Origin: Hyaloraphidium curvatum
Lineage: Eukaryota; Monoblepharomycota; Hyaloraphidiomycetes; Hyaloraphidiales; Hyaloraphidiaceae
Assembly: GCA_025558095.1 (NCBI GenBank)
Contig: JAIVFI010000043.1
Coordinates: 1 to 64,000 of the forward strand
Length of the DNA: 64,000 nt
Direction of reading: 5' to 3'
Shown here in pieces: positions 52,888 to 62,711 of the stretch (within the stretch, counting starts at the first letter, position 1; the number at the start of each line of letters is the position of its first letter). The notes beneath the pieces are model-generated. The model made no database searches. It saw nothing but the letters and a program-made list of their open reading frames with translations, and was not told where the DNA came from. Made by a program: the position numbers and the translations under genes.

Positions 52888-54145
52888 CTAGAGCTTGCCC
52901 TTTGCCGCCTTCTCGTCCGCCTTCCTCATGGCTTCGATAGCCAGCTCCGCATTGTGCGCGATCGACGACTCGACCCCACCCGCTGCCGTTCCCGCCGCCT
53001 GGCCGGCGGCGAAGCGGGCAAAAATGCCTTGGGAGACGATGCCGTACTTGAAGTAGTTCCAGACCCTGCGCGGCTTTCGTGTGAGGAAGACGTTGGGCCT
53101 GCAACATGTCGCCAACCCACCGGAGAAGTGCCCAGTCGGCTTCGCTGGGCCTGGTCCTCCCGGCCCTTTTGCAGTACACATCCACCAGCTCCTCGAACGG
53201 CGGGATCCCGAGCTCCTCCAGGTCCAACCCGACGAGCCCGCTCTTCACCGTCCCCGCGAACCGCTCGTCGAACGGGGTGAAGTAGTGCTCCAGCGCCGTC
53301 CCCAGGTCCGCGAGCGGGTGCCCCAGCGTCGCCAGCTCCCAGTCGAGCACGGCGACCACTTGCGGTTCCGAGGGGTGGAACATGACGTTGCCGATGTGGA
53401 TGTCCCCGTGCGCGACGCACACCTCGTCCGCGATCTCGTGCTTCTCCAGCCAGGCCATGATCCGGTCGCGGTGCGGGAGCTCGGGGACAGCGCGGCCGTC
53501 GGGGAACTTGGTGCCGGCCTGCGCCTTCTCGATGAGGAGCCACGTCTTGAACTGCCGCTTGAAGTAGTTCCCGGGGCGGTCGAACCCCGGCTGCCCGAGC
53601 AGCCCGACCTTGGCGGGATCGACGGTGTGGAGGGCCGCGATGGTCTCGACGAAGCTGTGGTAGGCTTTCCTGCGGTCCGCCTTGGAGAGGGAAGGGAGGA
53701 GGGTGTCGTTGAGCACGCGTCCGGGGACGAAGTCCATGACGTAGAACGGCTTGCCAAGGACTCCTTCCGGGACGGTCAGCGAACGCCCTTCCCTCGGCAA
53801 CGCGCATCCGAGCTCGCCTTCGTCCTCCTCGAGCGCGTGGACCTTGGGAACCGGCACGCCGGTGCCCTGCATGGCCTTGAGCGCTCGGAACTCGCGCTCG
53901 ACTTGGTGCGCAGTTTTGGAAATCGCGACGCCGGGCGGCTTCCTCCTGAGCACGAGCCTGCGCCCGGTGCCGGACTCGGTGAGCATGTAAGTCGGGTTGG
54001 ACTGCCCGTTGGAGAACTGCTTGGGCGGCTCGAGCGGGCCCGCGTAGCCGGGGACGCGGGCGCGGAGCCAGCCCTCGAGCTTCGGCATGTCCAGGGGCAC
54101 GCGCACCGGGCCGGGCGGCGGGACCGTGCCCGGTGCGGAGGCCAT
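52888..54145 (-). CDS. ACAD10/11-type aminoglycoside-phosphotransferase-fold kinase
   Basis: Two exons: 54145-53121 and 53065-52888, giving 400 residues. The N-lobe has FSNGQSNPTYML (nucleotide loop) and LVLRRKPPG (the Lys for ATP). The catalytic loop is CVAHGDIHIGNVMFHPSE (H-G-D-x-x-x-x-N), followed by the metal-binding VLDWELATLGHPLADLG. This is the phosphotransferase domain found at the N-terminus of animal ACAD10/ACAD11, where it phosphorylates 4-hydroxyacyl-CoA during fatty-acid breakdown. Here it stands alone without the dehydrogenase part. The C-terminal exon adds WNYFKYGIVSQGIFARF, typical of the family end. It is convergent with the MDR gene. Confidence 0.86.
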
Positions 54146-54814
54146 CTTCAATCGGGTCCTTCCTTTGGGCAAAAGGTCGGAGCACTGCGATTGGGGGAAG
54201 GGGAGACAAAAGATTGGAGCACGGACGATCGACCGCGGGGCCGGCAAAGCGTGGCCAACTCCCACTCTCCCACCAACTTCCCGCCATCGAAGTCGCACCG
54301 ATCCGTCGGCCTGTGCCTGTTAAGTGCCAACTCTGATTCCTCCAGCCTTCATGAACCACCCTCGGGCTACCACGGACCTGATGGTAGGGCGGGCGGAACG
54401 GTGCTTAGCTCGTAATGTGAACCGAGGCCCCACCCTGGAGCACGGGGCCCGCATGGAGAACGGGGACGTGAGCTGCTGGCCGGCCGTTGCCTCGCGCGAC
54501 TGTTGCGTCCGGGCACGTCCTCTGCGTACGCGCGGCGGCGTTGGGGTGATGTCGGATGCAATGCCGGCCGTGCAGCGGGCACCGCCCCGCACGGAACCGC
54601 TGTGCAATGCGTGCGGGCTTCCGAACTTCTGGAACCGCCGGCAAAACAGCCTCACCGCAGTTCCGGGTGATCCAGGCCGGCCGGGGACGCAGTGCTGCTG
54701 CGCCCCTCGCCGATCGAAGCGTCCCTGGCGCCGGACCCTACATAAGCTCCACCCCCGCCTGCCTCCCCCGTCTTCAGCAGTGCCTCCCAAGCCAGCAATC
54801 GCACCGACAGCAAC
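54146..54814. other. Divergent intergenic region including duplicated promoter block
   Basis: 669 bases between the kinase start and WW gene B. From about 54,420 it is the upstream part of duplication copy B. At 54592-54618 one frame reads EPLCNACGL, the second half of a GATA-like finger, without an intact first half (see copy A). The rest shows no gene. Confidence 0.5.
54738..54747 (+). promoter_or_regulatory. TATA-like element of WW gene B
   Basis: CTACATAAGC at about 70 bases before ATG 54815, identical in sequence and similar in spacing to the element upstream of WW gene A. Confidence 0.5.
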
Positions 54815-55306
54815 ATGCACGAGCAGAACCCCGCGACGCCGATGGAAGCGCCCCTCCCCGCCGGCTGGATCGCGCAGTTCGACCCAACGACGGGGCGGAC
54901 GTTCTTCGTCGACACCGCGAGGAACCCGGCCCTTTCCACCTGGGACGACCCGCGGGCCGCCCCACCGGCCTACTCGCCGCCGTCGGGCACGGCGGCGATG
55001 GGTTCGGCGATACTCGGGGCCGCGGTGCTCGGCGGCGCGGTCAGCCACTCGACCGGACATGGGCACGGGCACGGGTACTCGTCCCACGGGAATGGTGGAG
55101 GATGCGGGAGCCGCTCTTACAGCCGCGGGCATGGCCACGGTCATGGAGGCCACGGCCATGGCCACGGTTACTCGTCCCACGGGCACGGCGGGCACGGATA
55201 CTCGCACGGACACGGCGGTCATGGGTCCCACTACAGCGGACACGGCGGGCACGGAGGCTACGGCTTCTCCCTCTTCGGCTTTGGCCATGGCGGCGGGTGG
55301 CACTAA
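54815..55306 (+). CDS. WW-domain protein with Gly/His-rich repeat tail (copy B)
   Basis: A single exon of 163 residues. The WW domain (LPAGWIAQFDPTTGRTFF, then STWDDPR) is almost the same as in copy A, as is the hydrophobic stretch AAMGSAILGAAVLGG. The tail is shorter, with more Gly-His-Gly-His and Tyr-Ser-Ser-His repeats and a single Cys, and ends GFSLFGFGHGGG-WH. The tail has changed by repeat expansion and contraction while the WW domain is conserved, so peptide binding is probably the shared role. Confidence 0.78.
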   Translation: MHEQNPATPMEAPLPAGWIAQFDPTTGRTFFVDTARNPALSTWDDPRAAPPAYSPPSGTAAMGSAILGAAVLGGAVSHSTGHGHGHGYSSHGNGGGCGSRSYSRGHGHGHGGHGHGHGYSSHGHGGHGYSHGHGGHGSHYSGHGGHGGYGFSLFGFGHGGGWH

Positions 55307-55821
55307 TGAGGCCGCTGTGCGGTCTGATCCTTCCAAGTGAAAAGCGCACCAACTGTATGGTCAACTTGTCAATTCGATTATGCCTCGCGTCTCTTCAACT
55401 TCTGATTGGTCGGTTTGGCTTCCTGATGGTGCCGTCCGTGCCCGGGGCGCTCGTCGGGGCCGCTCTGCGAAGTCCTGTTCCTCCCCTCGTCCCCAAAACA
55501 TGAGCCAGATCACCAGCATCGATGGATTCGGCCACCGATATATCTCATCTTTTGCCTTCCAAGTTTCCCGGCAGCTCACATCGGACTTCGAGTAGGTCGC
55601 GGGCCAGCTTCAGGGATCGACGCACCGTGCTGCAGCGGCGCCCAGTCGGCCGCTCCAGCAACAAGCAAAATCATTGTCGAAGTGTACATCAGTCATATCA
55701 TCAGCATTACACAGAGGAAAGGCACCCCGACGACGATGTGGGGCGTAGCTACGGCGTGTCTGCTCGAGAGATCGCGCCTGTTCCGCACGAAGTGTCTTCC
55801 CCGCACCGCCAATCGCCTCCA
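55307..55821. other. Intergenic region
   Basis: 515 bases with no supported gene, AT-richer between 55,320 and 55,720 than coding DNA. It contains the promoter of the PIG-L gene. Confidence 0.4.
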
Positions 55822-56652
55822 ATGGCCTCCACCGACGACCCCGTCCTCCGCATCATGGTCATCGGGGCCCACCCGGACGACTGCGAGTACTTCAGCGCCG
55901 GAACCGCGTCCATCTACACCTCGCTCGGGCACCGCGTGCGCTTCGTCTCGCTGACCAACGGCGACGCCGGGCACCCCTCGCTCTCCGGAAAACCGCTCGC
56001 GGAGCGCAGGAAGGCCGAGGCCGAGGCCTCCGCACGGGTGCTGGGCGTGGAACGCGTCACCGTTCTCGACAACCACGACGGGGAGCTGGTGGACACGTTG
56101 GACCTCCGCCGCACCGTGATCGCGCTGATCCGGGAGTTTGCTCCGGACGCGGTGTTCACGCACCGTCCGTGGGACTACCACCCGGACCACCGCGCCACGG
56201 GGAGGGTGGTGGGCGACGCGATGCAGCAGCTCGCGATCAGGGCCATCGTGCCGGACGTGCCGCCGCTGGCTCGGCAGCCGGTGCTGATCTACATGTTCGA
56301 CATGTTCCGGAAGCCTTATCCGTTTCAGCCGGAGGTGGTGGTGGACGTCACGCCGGCGCTCCAGAAGAAGGTGGACGCGCTGGAGAAGCACACGTCGCAG
56401 GTGTTCGAGTTCCTGTACGGGGAGCCGGACGTGCCGCCCGCGGGGAGGCGGGCGTGGTTGGAGCGCAAGCTGCAGCCGGAGCTGATGGCTCCTTTGCGGG
56501 CGCACCCCGAGGCGGTGAGCAAGGCGTTCGGGGACAGGGCGGGGGAGGTCAAGTGCGTCGAGGTGTTCGAGGCGGGCGAGTACGGCGCGCGGCTGACGGA
56601 GCAGAGGAGGAGGAGGCTGTTTCCCTTCCTGTACGGCGGCTCCAAGCTCTGA
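55822..56652 (+). CDS. PIG-L / LmbE-family deacetylase
   Basis: A single exon of 276 residues, ATG 55822. The metal site begins with MVIGAHPDDCEYFSAGT (A-H-P-D-D), the first zinc-binding motif. FTHRPWDYHPDHRATGRVV supplies the second (H-P-D-H). LTNGDAGHPSLSGKPL and RRKAEAEASARVLG match the family. Members include GlcNAc-PI de-N-acetylase (GPI pathway) and bacterial LmbE-like enzymes that deacetylate amino-sugar conjugates. The lack of an N-terminal membrane helix and the bacterial-like length favour a soluble LmbE-type enzyme rather than the GPI enzyme. Substrate unknown. It converges with the FKBP gene. Confidence 0.83.
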   Translation: MASTDDPVLRIMVIGAHPDDCEYFSAGTASIYTSLGHRVRFVSLTNGDAGHPSLSGKPLAERRKAEAEASARVLGVERVTVLDNHDGELVDTLDLRRTVIALIREFAPDAVFTHRPWDYHPDHRATGRVVGDAMQQLAIRAIVPDVPPLARQPVLIYMFDMFRKPYPFQPEVVVDVTPALQKKVDALEKHTSQVFEFLYGEPDVPPAGRRAWLERKLQPELMAPLRAHPEAVSKAFGDRAGEVKCVEVFEAGEYGARLTEQRRRRLFPFLYGGSKL

Positions 56653-56727
56653 ATGGGTTTGGGCGAGTCCCATTTTTCTTTGACTGGCCCGTACATCCGC
56701 ACTCTCCCCGTTCGACGCCTGCAGCCC

Positions 56728-57861
56728 TCAGAGCTCGTCCTTTTTCGCTTCCGCCGGGATGTCCTCGACCTCCTTGGTCGGCTGGCCGATCTTGACCTCG
56801 ACGCCGTCGCCGTACTGCTCCCGCAGCATCTGCCGGATCCTCTCCTCCACGCCCTGGAGCTCCGGCGGGGTTTCTTCCTCGGCATCTGCTGGGGCGGGAG
56901 CAGGAGCGGGTGCGGGAGCGGGGGCCGGGGCGGGGGCAGGCGAGGCGGCCGGCGCCTCCTCTTCCTTCTTCGCCTCCGCCGGCACCTCCCCCTCCTTCGC
57001 CCCCTCCTCCTTCGCCTCCTCCTTCCCCCCCTCATCGTGCAGCCTCGCCGCCCTTTCCAGCGCCTCCTTGGCCTTCTGCATCGCGATCTCCCGCGCCGGC
57101 TCCTTGGCCGCGGCCGCGTACGCGTGGTTCTGCGCGTCCTCCTCGCCGATGCCCAGCAGCTCCACGTCAAAGGTGAGCTCGGCGTCGGGGGGGACGACGT
57201 CGGGGATGCCGCGGGATCCGTAGCCGAAGCTGCGCGACGGCAGGCGGGATCAGCTTCCTAGCAGGCGGGAACGGTCGGGAGGCAACCCACAGCGGCATCA
57301 CCCTGACCGCCGCCCTCTCGCCCACTTTCATGGTCCGCAGCGCCTGGTCGATCCCCGGCACCAGCTTGGGCGGCTCGGCGCCCACGACGAGGGAGGCGGG
57401 CGCGCGCTGGCGCGAGTTGTCGAAGATGGCGCCGGTCGAGTCGATGGTGGCGACGTAGTGGAAGGTGACGAGGTCGCCGGGCTTGGGGATCGCGCCGTGG
57501 CCTATCCGCGTCGGATATAAATCGAAATCAGGGAGATTCGTTTCCAGCTGGTTGCGTGCCACCGACCCTCGCGCGTGGTCTCCTTTGCCCAGTACTTGCC
57601 CTCGCCCCACGGCCACTCGCCCTCTCTCAGCTTCTTCTCCCCGCCCATCTCCGCCTGCGCCTGCCTGCTTGCGGCGGCGGGGAATTCGGGCACCGTCCTG
57701 ACGACCGGCTTCTTGAACACCGCGAGCAGGAACAGCAGCGCGACGAGCCCCGCGACGCCCGCGATGGCCGCGTTGGCGCGCCACGCCTTGGACGCCTTGG
57801 CGGGCTTGCGCAGCGCGGATGGCGGCGGCTTGGGCTTGCCGGACGGTGGGGAGGGCGCCAT
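56728..57861 (-). CDS. Membrane-anchored FKBP-type peptidyl-prolyl isomerase ending in KDEL
   Basis: Three exons: 57861-57567, 57501-57291 and 57229-56728, giving 335 residues. After a basic N-terminus comes one membrane segment (AAIAGVAGLVALLFLLAVF). The FKBP domain includes KPGDLVTFHYVATI, IFDNSRQ, LVPGIDQALRTMKVGERA, and after intron 2 FGYGSRGIPDVVPPDAEL then FDVELLGI. A Glu/Lys/Ala-rich helical part, an (Ala-Pro)n hinge and an acidic C-terminus follow, ending in the four residues KDEL. That is an ER-retrieval signal, so the protein is probably a type II membrane protein folding clients in the ER lumen. The family's aromatic pocket looks complete. Confidence 0.85.
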
Positions 57862-57992
57862 CGTGGGGGGTGGAGGTGGAGGGCGCGGACGGAAGGGACC
57901 GGCCGACGTGGCGCCCTGAACGGTTGGGGACAGTCACCGGACCCTCGAATGCCTGCGAGGCTCCCTATCAGGAACGCAGCTCGCTGATCTCG

Positions 57993-59234
57993 TCATCCAC
58001 CTGCCCGGGCATCCATCACCATGTCCTGCTCGGCTTCTCCCGCCCCCCTGCCCCGTTCTGCCCACACCTCCCCCGCCGCCCTCCCAACCTCGTCCGCCCA
58101 CCGCTCGACCCCCCAACCCTCCCCCTCGATCACCCTGTCCACCGTATCCCTGCGCGCTGCCGACGCCCGCGCATACAGCGCGTCGTAGTGGTCCAGCAGC
58201 ACCCCCGCGGCCTCCTCCCTCCTGCCCTCCCCGAGCATCCGCAGCACGTCCGCCGTGCGATCCCCGCCCAGCCGCCTCGCGATCCGCCGCACCGCGTCCG
58301 AGAGGGCAGCGGGGTCGGCACCGCCGTACTCGTCGACCGCCCTCCTCAGCCGCTCCTCCCGGGGCACCTCGAGCACGATCCGCGGGGCGCACAGGAGCGA
58401 CGCGTAGATCCCCGCCGGCAGCGTCGCCCTCCCTATGCTCCTGTTCTCGTGCTCCGCCAAAATGGGCCCCGGCCTCGGATCGGCGAGCAGAGCGTCGACC
58501 TCCCCCGACAGGCGGTTCTCAAAATCCTCCGTGGTCGCGAATTCGCCCTGCGGCGCGGGGTGGAGCACCCCTCCCCCCGCGGCTTCGAGCGCCGCCCGCT
58601 GTCGGTCCGTGAACTTTGGAACGGGGTGCAGCGGGACGTGCGGCACGGGGAACAGGCCCCCGAACGCGCTGCCCCTGTGCCCTGCCAGCCCCTCGAGGTC
58701 CAGCACCTTGCTCTCCCTGGCAGCGAGGCACCGCAACACCTCGGACTTGCCCGATCCCGTCTTGCCCGCGATAACGACCAGCGGCACCCCGTCCGCCAAG
58801 CGTTCCAGAACGTGCCGCCTGTAGGCCGCGTAGCCGCCGGCCAGCACGGCGCACGGCACGCCCAGCAGCTGGAAAAGAAAGGCAACGGCCATCGACCGCA
58901 TCCCGCCGCGGGCGCAATGCACGCGCACCCGTTCGCCGGGCTTCAGTCCCCGCCCGACGGCGGCAGCGGCGGTCCCCAAAGCCGACATCCGCGGCCCGAC
59001 CCTCTCCAAAGCGAGCAGCACCGCCCTTTCTCTCCCGGCGCTCTTGTAAAGTGTCCCCACTTCCGCGCGGTCCGCGTCCGGGAACAGCGGCAGCGAGGCG
59101 GCGCCCGGGATCCGCGCGCGCGCGTGTTCGCTGGGGCTGCGGGCGTCCAGGAGGGGCCCCGGATGGGCGAGGAAGAGGGACGGCGGGAGGGGCAGCGGGC
59201 TGGGAGGGCCGGGTGGGAGCTTGGACGGGTGCAT
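57993..59234 (-). CDS. tRNA 2-selenouridine/geranyl-2-thiouridine synthase-like protein (SelU/MnmH family)
   Basis: A single intronless exon of 413 residues. An N-terminal rhodanese domain (LLDARSPSEHARARIPGA) ends in HCARGGMRSMAVAF. That is the SelU active-site motif C-x-R-G-G-M-R-S with its catalytic Cys (Trp in many bacterial proteins, Ala here). The C-terminal part has a P-loop (IAGKTGSGKSEVL) followed by LDLEGLAGHRGSAFGG, specific to this family. The enzyme modifies wobble uridine 34 of certain tRNAs. It is mainly bacterial. The lack of introns in an intron-rich region hints at transfer, though several neighbours are also intronless. It lies 131 bases upstream of the FKBP start on the same strand. 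Confidence 0.82.
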   Translation of the reverse strand: MHPSKLPPGPPSPLPLPPSLFLAHPGPLLDARSPSEHARARIPGAASLPLFPDADRAEVGTLYKSAGRERAVLLALERVGPRMSALGTAAAAVGRGLKPGERVRVHCARGGMRSMAVAFLFQLLGVPCAVLAGGYAAYRRHVLERLADGVPLVVIAGKTGSGKSEVLRCLAARESKVLDLEGLAGHRGSAFGGLFPVPHVPLHPVPKFTDRQRAALEAAGGGVLHPAPQGEFATTEDFENRLSGEVDALLADPRPGPILAEHENRSIGRATLPAGIYASLLCAPRIVLEVPREERLRRAVDEYGGADPAALSDAVRRIARRLGGDRTADVLRMLGEGRREEAAGVLLDHYDALYARASAARRDTVDRVIEGEGWGVERWADEVGRAAGEVWAERGRGAGEAEQDMVMDARAGG

Positions 59235-60181
59235 CGCGGAAGGAGGAGGGCAAGAGGCCCGGCACCACAGCTAGTGGATCGACGGAGTGGACGCTAGGGA
59301 GTAAACAGTCGGGCGGCGGACCTGGCGCCAGCGACCCGGCGCGACCATCGAACGATCAGTCCTCTACTCCCGGGGCTATTCACCCCTCCACCGCTTGATC
59401 ACCCTACACCATCTACGTCCATTACATCAGCGAGAGAGAAAAGCTGAATGCCAGCAGGCACGGGAAGATGACTCTGCACATAGCAAGCGATCATGATCCG
59501 ACGGCAAGTGGAAGAGAGGAGGAGGATGCCAAGATCCGGATGCTGACAGCCGTCGACGGAAGCGCGGTTGTAGCGGAGCAGGGCGAACACGGATCCGGCT
59601 TTCGCTCCGGGTGCTGTGGATCTACACAGTCACGCGGGGACGTGCTAGCGGGAAGCAAAACGCCAGAGGCAGGGAACAGTTTTGGGGACAATGATTCGGC
59701 AAGTCGACTGTTGGATTCGCACTCATATGCCCGCCGCCGACGCGACGACGTCGCGCTTGCGTTGTGCCGCGTCCGCGTCCCCCCTGTTCGCCGCGTTCCT
59801 GGGGCCGTCCGCCGCTGGTTTTGGCCTGAGCCGGCTCGGCCCTGGCCATCGTGGGCATTGGCGGGACCGCCCAGCGCGGACCACTTCTTCTCTACTGGGG
59901 CCCCAGCGGGATCACGATCGGACGGCAAGACGAGACCGAATTCGGCGAGGTCGGAAGCCGAAATCAGTTGTATCAGCGAAGCACCTTCAGGAAACGGCAG
60001 TACCACTGCGAACCAGCGGGAGACGCACCGCCGCCCCGAGTGAGCATGGCCCTCAGCTGAGGACTGCGCGGGAGGTCAGAATGTATGCATCCACGAGGGG
60101 TTGCGCGCACCCACATCTGCTGCGAACAATTCCCGCTCCGAATAGATTGTACTCGTCCCTGCTCACGAACTCGTAGAACAG
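59235..60181. other. Divergent intergenic region; may contain the unseen 5' exon of the actin-like gene
   Basis: 947 bases between the SelU-like start and the first supported exon of the actin-like gene. No first exon with a signal peptide could be fixed. An ATG at about 59,727 opens a frame (MPAADATTSRLRC) that is Ala-rich but not convincing. The lower-GC stretch at 59,390-59,740 suggests promoter DNA. Confidence 0.4.
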
Positions 60182-62449
60182 GCGGCTATTTGTCTACAAT
60201 TCCGGCACTTGGTCGCTCGGACTCTCGGGGATCCCGCCGATGAGTGATGCCGCCTGCACGTCCAAGACCTTTTGCGTTACCGTCGGAGCCCGGTCGACCA
60301 TACGGCTGTTCGACGGCGTCAGCTGGTCCGCCAAAGCATTCCCAAGTGCCGATGAGGGCACCTTTGCTGTGGTGGCGGACGTCGGCGACGGGCTCTTTTG
60401 GCTGTTCAAGAACAACGTCCCCGAAAGCGGATCCGGCGAGGGGCGCATTTGGTTCTGGATCCGGAGCAACGACACGTTCGGCGTAGTTCCGCAGTCCGTG
60501 GTCGGCAACTTCTCCAGCCTCAACAACATGTAGGTGACGCTGGGGCGAGACGATCTCGGAGACCTCCGTTGACGTCTGCACATCTGCAGCAACTGTCCCA
60601 CCGCCACCGACTGCATCGCCGTCGGAACCCAGGATTCCGGCTTTTCCAATGCCGTGGCTCGGTGGCGCGGCCCCGATCCCCTATCCTGGACGCGCGACGA
60701 CATCAACGGCTCGGTTGTCAGGGGCCTGTTCCTGGCAACTGGGTGCAACGCGGCGTGTTCAGACCGCGGCATGGACGATCCGTGCTGCCAGTGCATCGCC
60801 GTCGGATCCCGCGGGGTGGCTGCTATCGAGCCCGCGGTGGTCGACACGGCGTGCCTGCCGGCGCCCATCAAGACCACCAAGCGGGTGCCGGCCAAGACTA
60901 CCAAACGAGTCACGCGAAAGACGACGAAGCGGCGCACGACGACAAAGGCTCCGGCGCCGGCGCTTCAGACTTCGGCGGTGATCGTGTTGGATCTTGGATC
61001 GACCACCGTTCGTGCGGGGCTTGCTGTGGGTTGCACTCCGTTCGCGATCAGGATTGGAAGCTTACCCTATCTGTCAGGGCGACGGCACTCCGCAGATCAC
61101 TTTCCCGAACCTAGTCGCGAGGCTCGCCAACGGCAGCGTCCTGGTCGGCGAGCAGGCCCGTGCCTCCTCCGCCGCGAGATCTCCCCTCACGGACGGCACG
61201 ATCACCGACGTCGACGGCCTCGTGGCGGTCTCTTCGCACGCCCTCCGCCAGCTCGGAGCCACCAACCTGCGGCTCGTCCCCAACCGGCTCGTCTTCGTGG
61301 CGTCGCCGCGCAACACGCAGGCCGTGCGCAGGCTCTTTGCCGCCGCAGCGGCGCGTGCGCAGCGCCCACCCGGGCTCTTTGTTTCCCAGACCTCGCTGAC
61401 GGCGCCGTTCCTAACGGGATCAGGTGGGTTCTGCCTTCTGGAAGCCATCGCCGGCATACTGACTCCCGCGGTCCAGTCTCGGACGGCTCCCAGCTAATGT
61501 CGCTCGAATTCGGCACCTCGGCCTCGGCCGTCCCCGTCTTCCGCCGCGGCGGCCGCACCTACACCTTCCCCTCGGCGGTCCGCACCATGCGGCTCACGTC
61601 CTCGGCGATCGACGCCTACATCGCACGGCAACTCCGGATCACGACTGCGCAGGCGGAGGAGCTCAAATTGATCGCGGGGGTGTTCTTCGTCGCAGTGCCG
61701 GATGCGGGCGCCGCGGCGGGGACCAGGGCGGTGGTGGCGAGGCTGGGGAACGGGACGAGGGTGACGGTGCCTGGGACGCTGCGCTGGATGGCGCCAGAGG
61801 TGGGTTTGCGCGATTCGGATGCGGCGATCGCTTCTGAACTGGCTCGCGTCTATTGCAGTCGATCTTCCGCCCCTCGGCGATCGGCCGCACCGGTCCCGGT
61901 TTCGCCGACATCGCCCAGCAGGCCGTCGCCGCGACCCCGTCGTGGTTCCGTGGCAACGCCAGCACCATGACCCTCGTGGTGTCGGGCGGCACGACACTCT
62001 TCCGCGGGTTCGCGGGGCTGCTCCGCGCCGAGATCGGCCGGCGCGCACCGTGGAACACGGTCCCCTCCAACACCGGGGGCGGGCTGGCTAACTTCACCAA
62101 CGTGCTGATGGCGCCTGGGAGCACGACAGCCGCGTTCCGGGGAGCGAGCGCGCTCGGATGTGGGTGGCTGCGCAAGGCAGCGTCCGTGGCGCGTTACTGA
62201 TCTCATCTTTTTTCAGTCTTGAGCGGCACCCTGGGCCCTGCCTACGTCACCAGGCAGGCCTTCACCACGGGTGGCGCGGCCGCGTTCGCAAGTGGGTGGC
62301 TTCCTTCCCGATGATACGGAGTGATTCAGATGCTGATGTTCGCCCTCCTGCCAGCACGCTGCTTGGCCCCGGAGGGCACCATCTGCGCCTGCGACAATGC
62401 ACAATCGAGCGCGTGCGCGGTGTCGGGGCTGCAATGCGTCTGTCGGTGA
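60182..62449 (+). CDS. Cys-rich BNR-like repeats fused to a divergent actin fold (5' end unresolved)
   Basis: Exons 60182-60529, 60590-61025, 61078-61423, 61477-61799, 61859-62159, 62217-62291 and 62355-62449 give at least 641 residues; the first exon is missing because a CTCAC-AACAG acceptor precedes 60182. The N-terminal ~190 residues repeat the pattern C-x-S/T-x-x-x-C-(I/V)-x-V-G followed by DG-x-W, as in extracellular BNR-type repeats. A Thr/Lys linker (KTTKRVPAKTTKRVTRK) follows. The actin-like part has phosphate loop 1 (VIVLDLGSTTVRAGLA, then GDGTPQITFPNLV). Phosphate loop 2 is altered to SLEFGTSASAVPV (Glu for Asp). The adenosine loop is LVVSGGTTLFRGFAG and an actin-like end follows. 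The tail is Cys-rich (CLAPEGTICACDN). Role unknown. Confidence 0.7.
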
Positions 62450-62711
62450 TGGGGAACACGCAAAAGGGCTGTTGAAACACGCAGACAGCACCCTCAAGGA
62501 GAATGTCTGTGTCTCGTGTCCAATGGACCCAAGAGCAGCTCGGATGCCGGCCAATCCAATCCTTACTTCCCTATCCGGCTGTCCGGTCATGCATGCGTCA
62601 CTCGGCGCGACGCGGCCGACTGCGGCCGGGGCCTTGCGTGCGTCGGATGCGTCATTGCGGGCCCAAACAAACATTCAGGTTCCGACGCCACTCGCCCGCG
62701 CCTACCCGTCG

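Larger units (their letters stand above)
54420..55306 (+). repeat. Segmental duplication copy B (WW gene plus promoter)
   Basis: Partner of 43,680-44,656, same orientation. The shared upstream block includes GTTCCGGGTGATCCAGGCCGG-like sequence and the TATA-like element. The conserved non-coding block is as similar as the WW coding region, which suggests function or recent origin. Confidence 0.75.

Noticed and set aside
59399-60176. Several small open frames on both strands before the actin-like gene
   Set aside because: None shows a domain, convincing signal peptide or splice pattern. One may contain the missing first exon, but it cannot be chosen.
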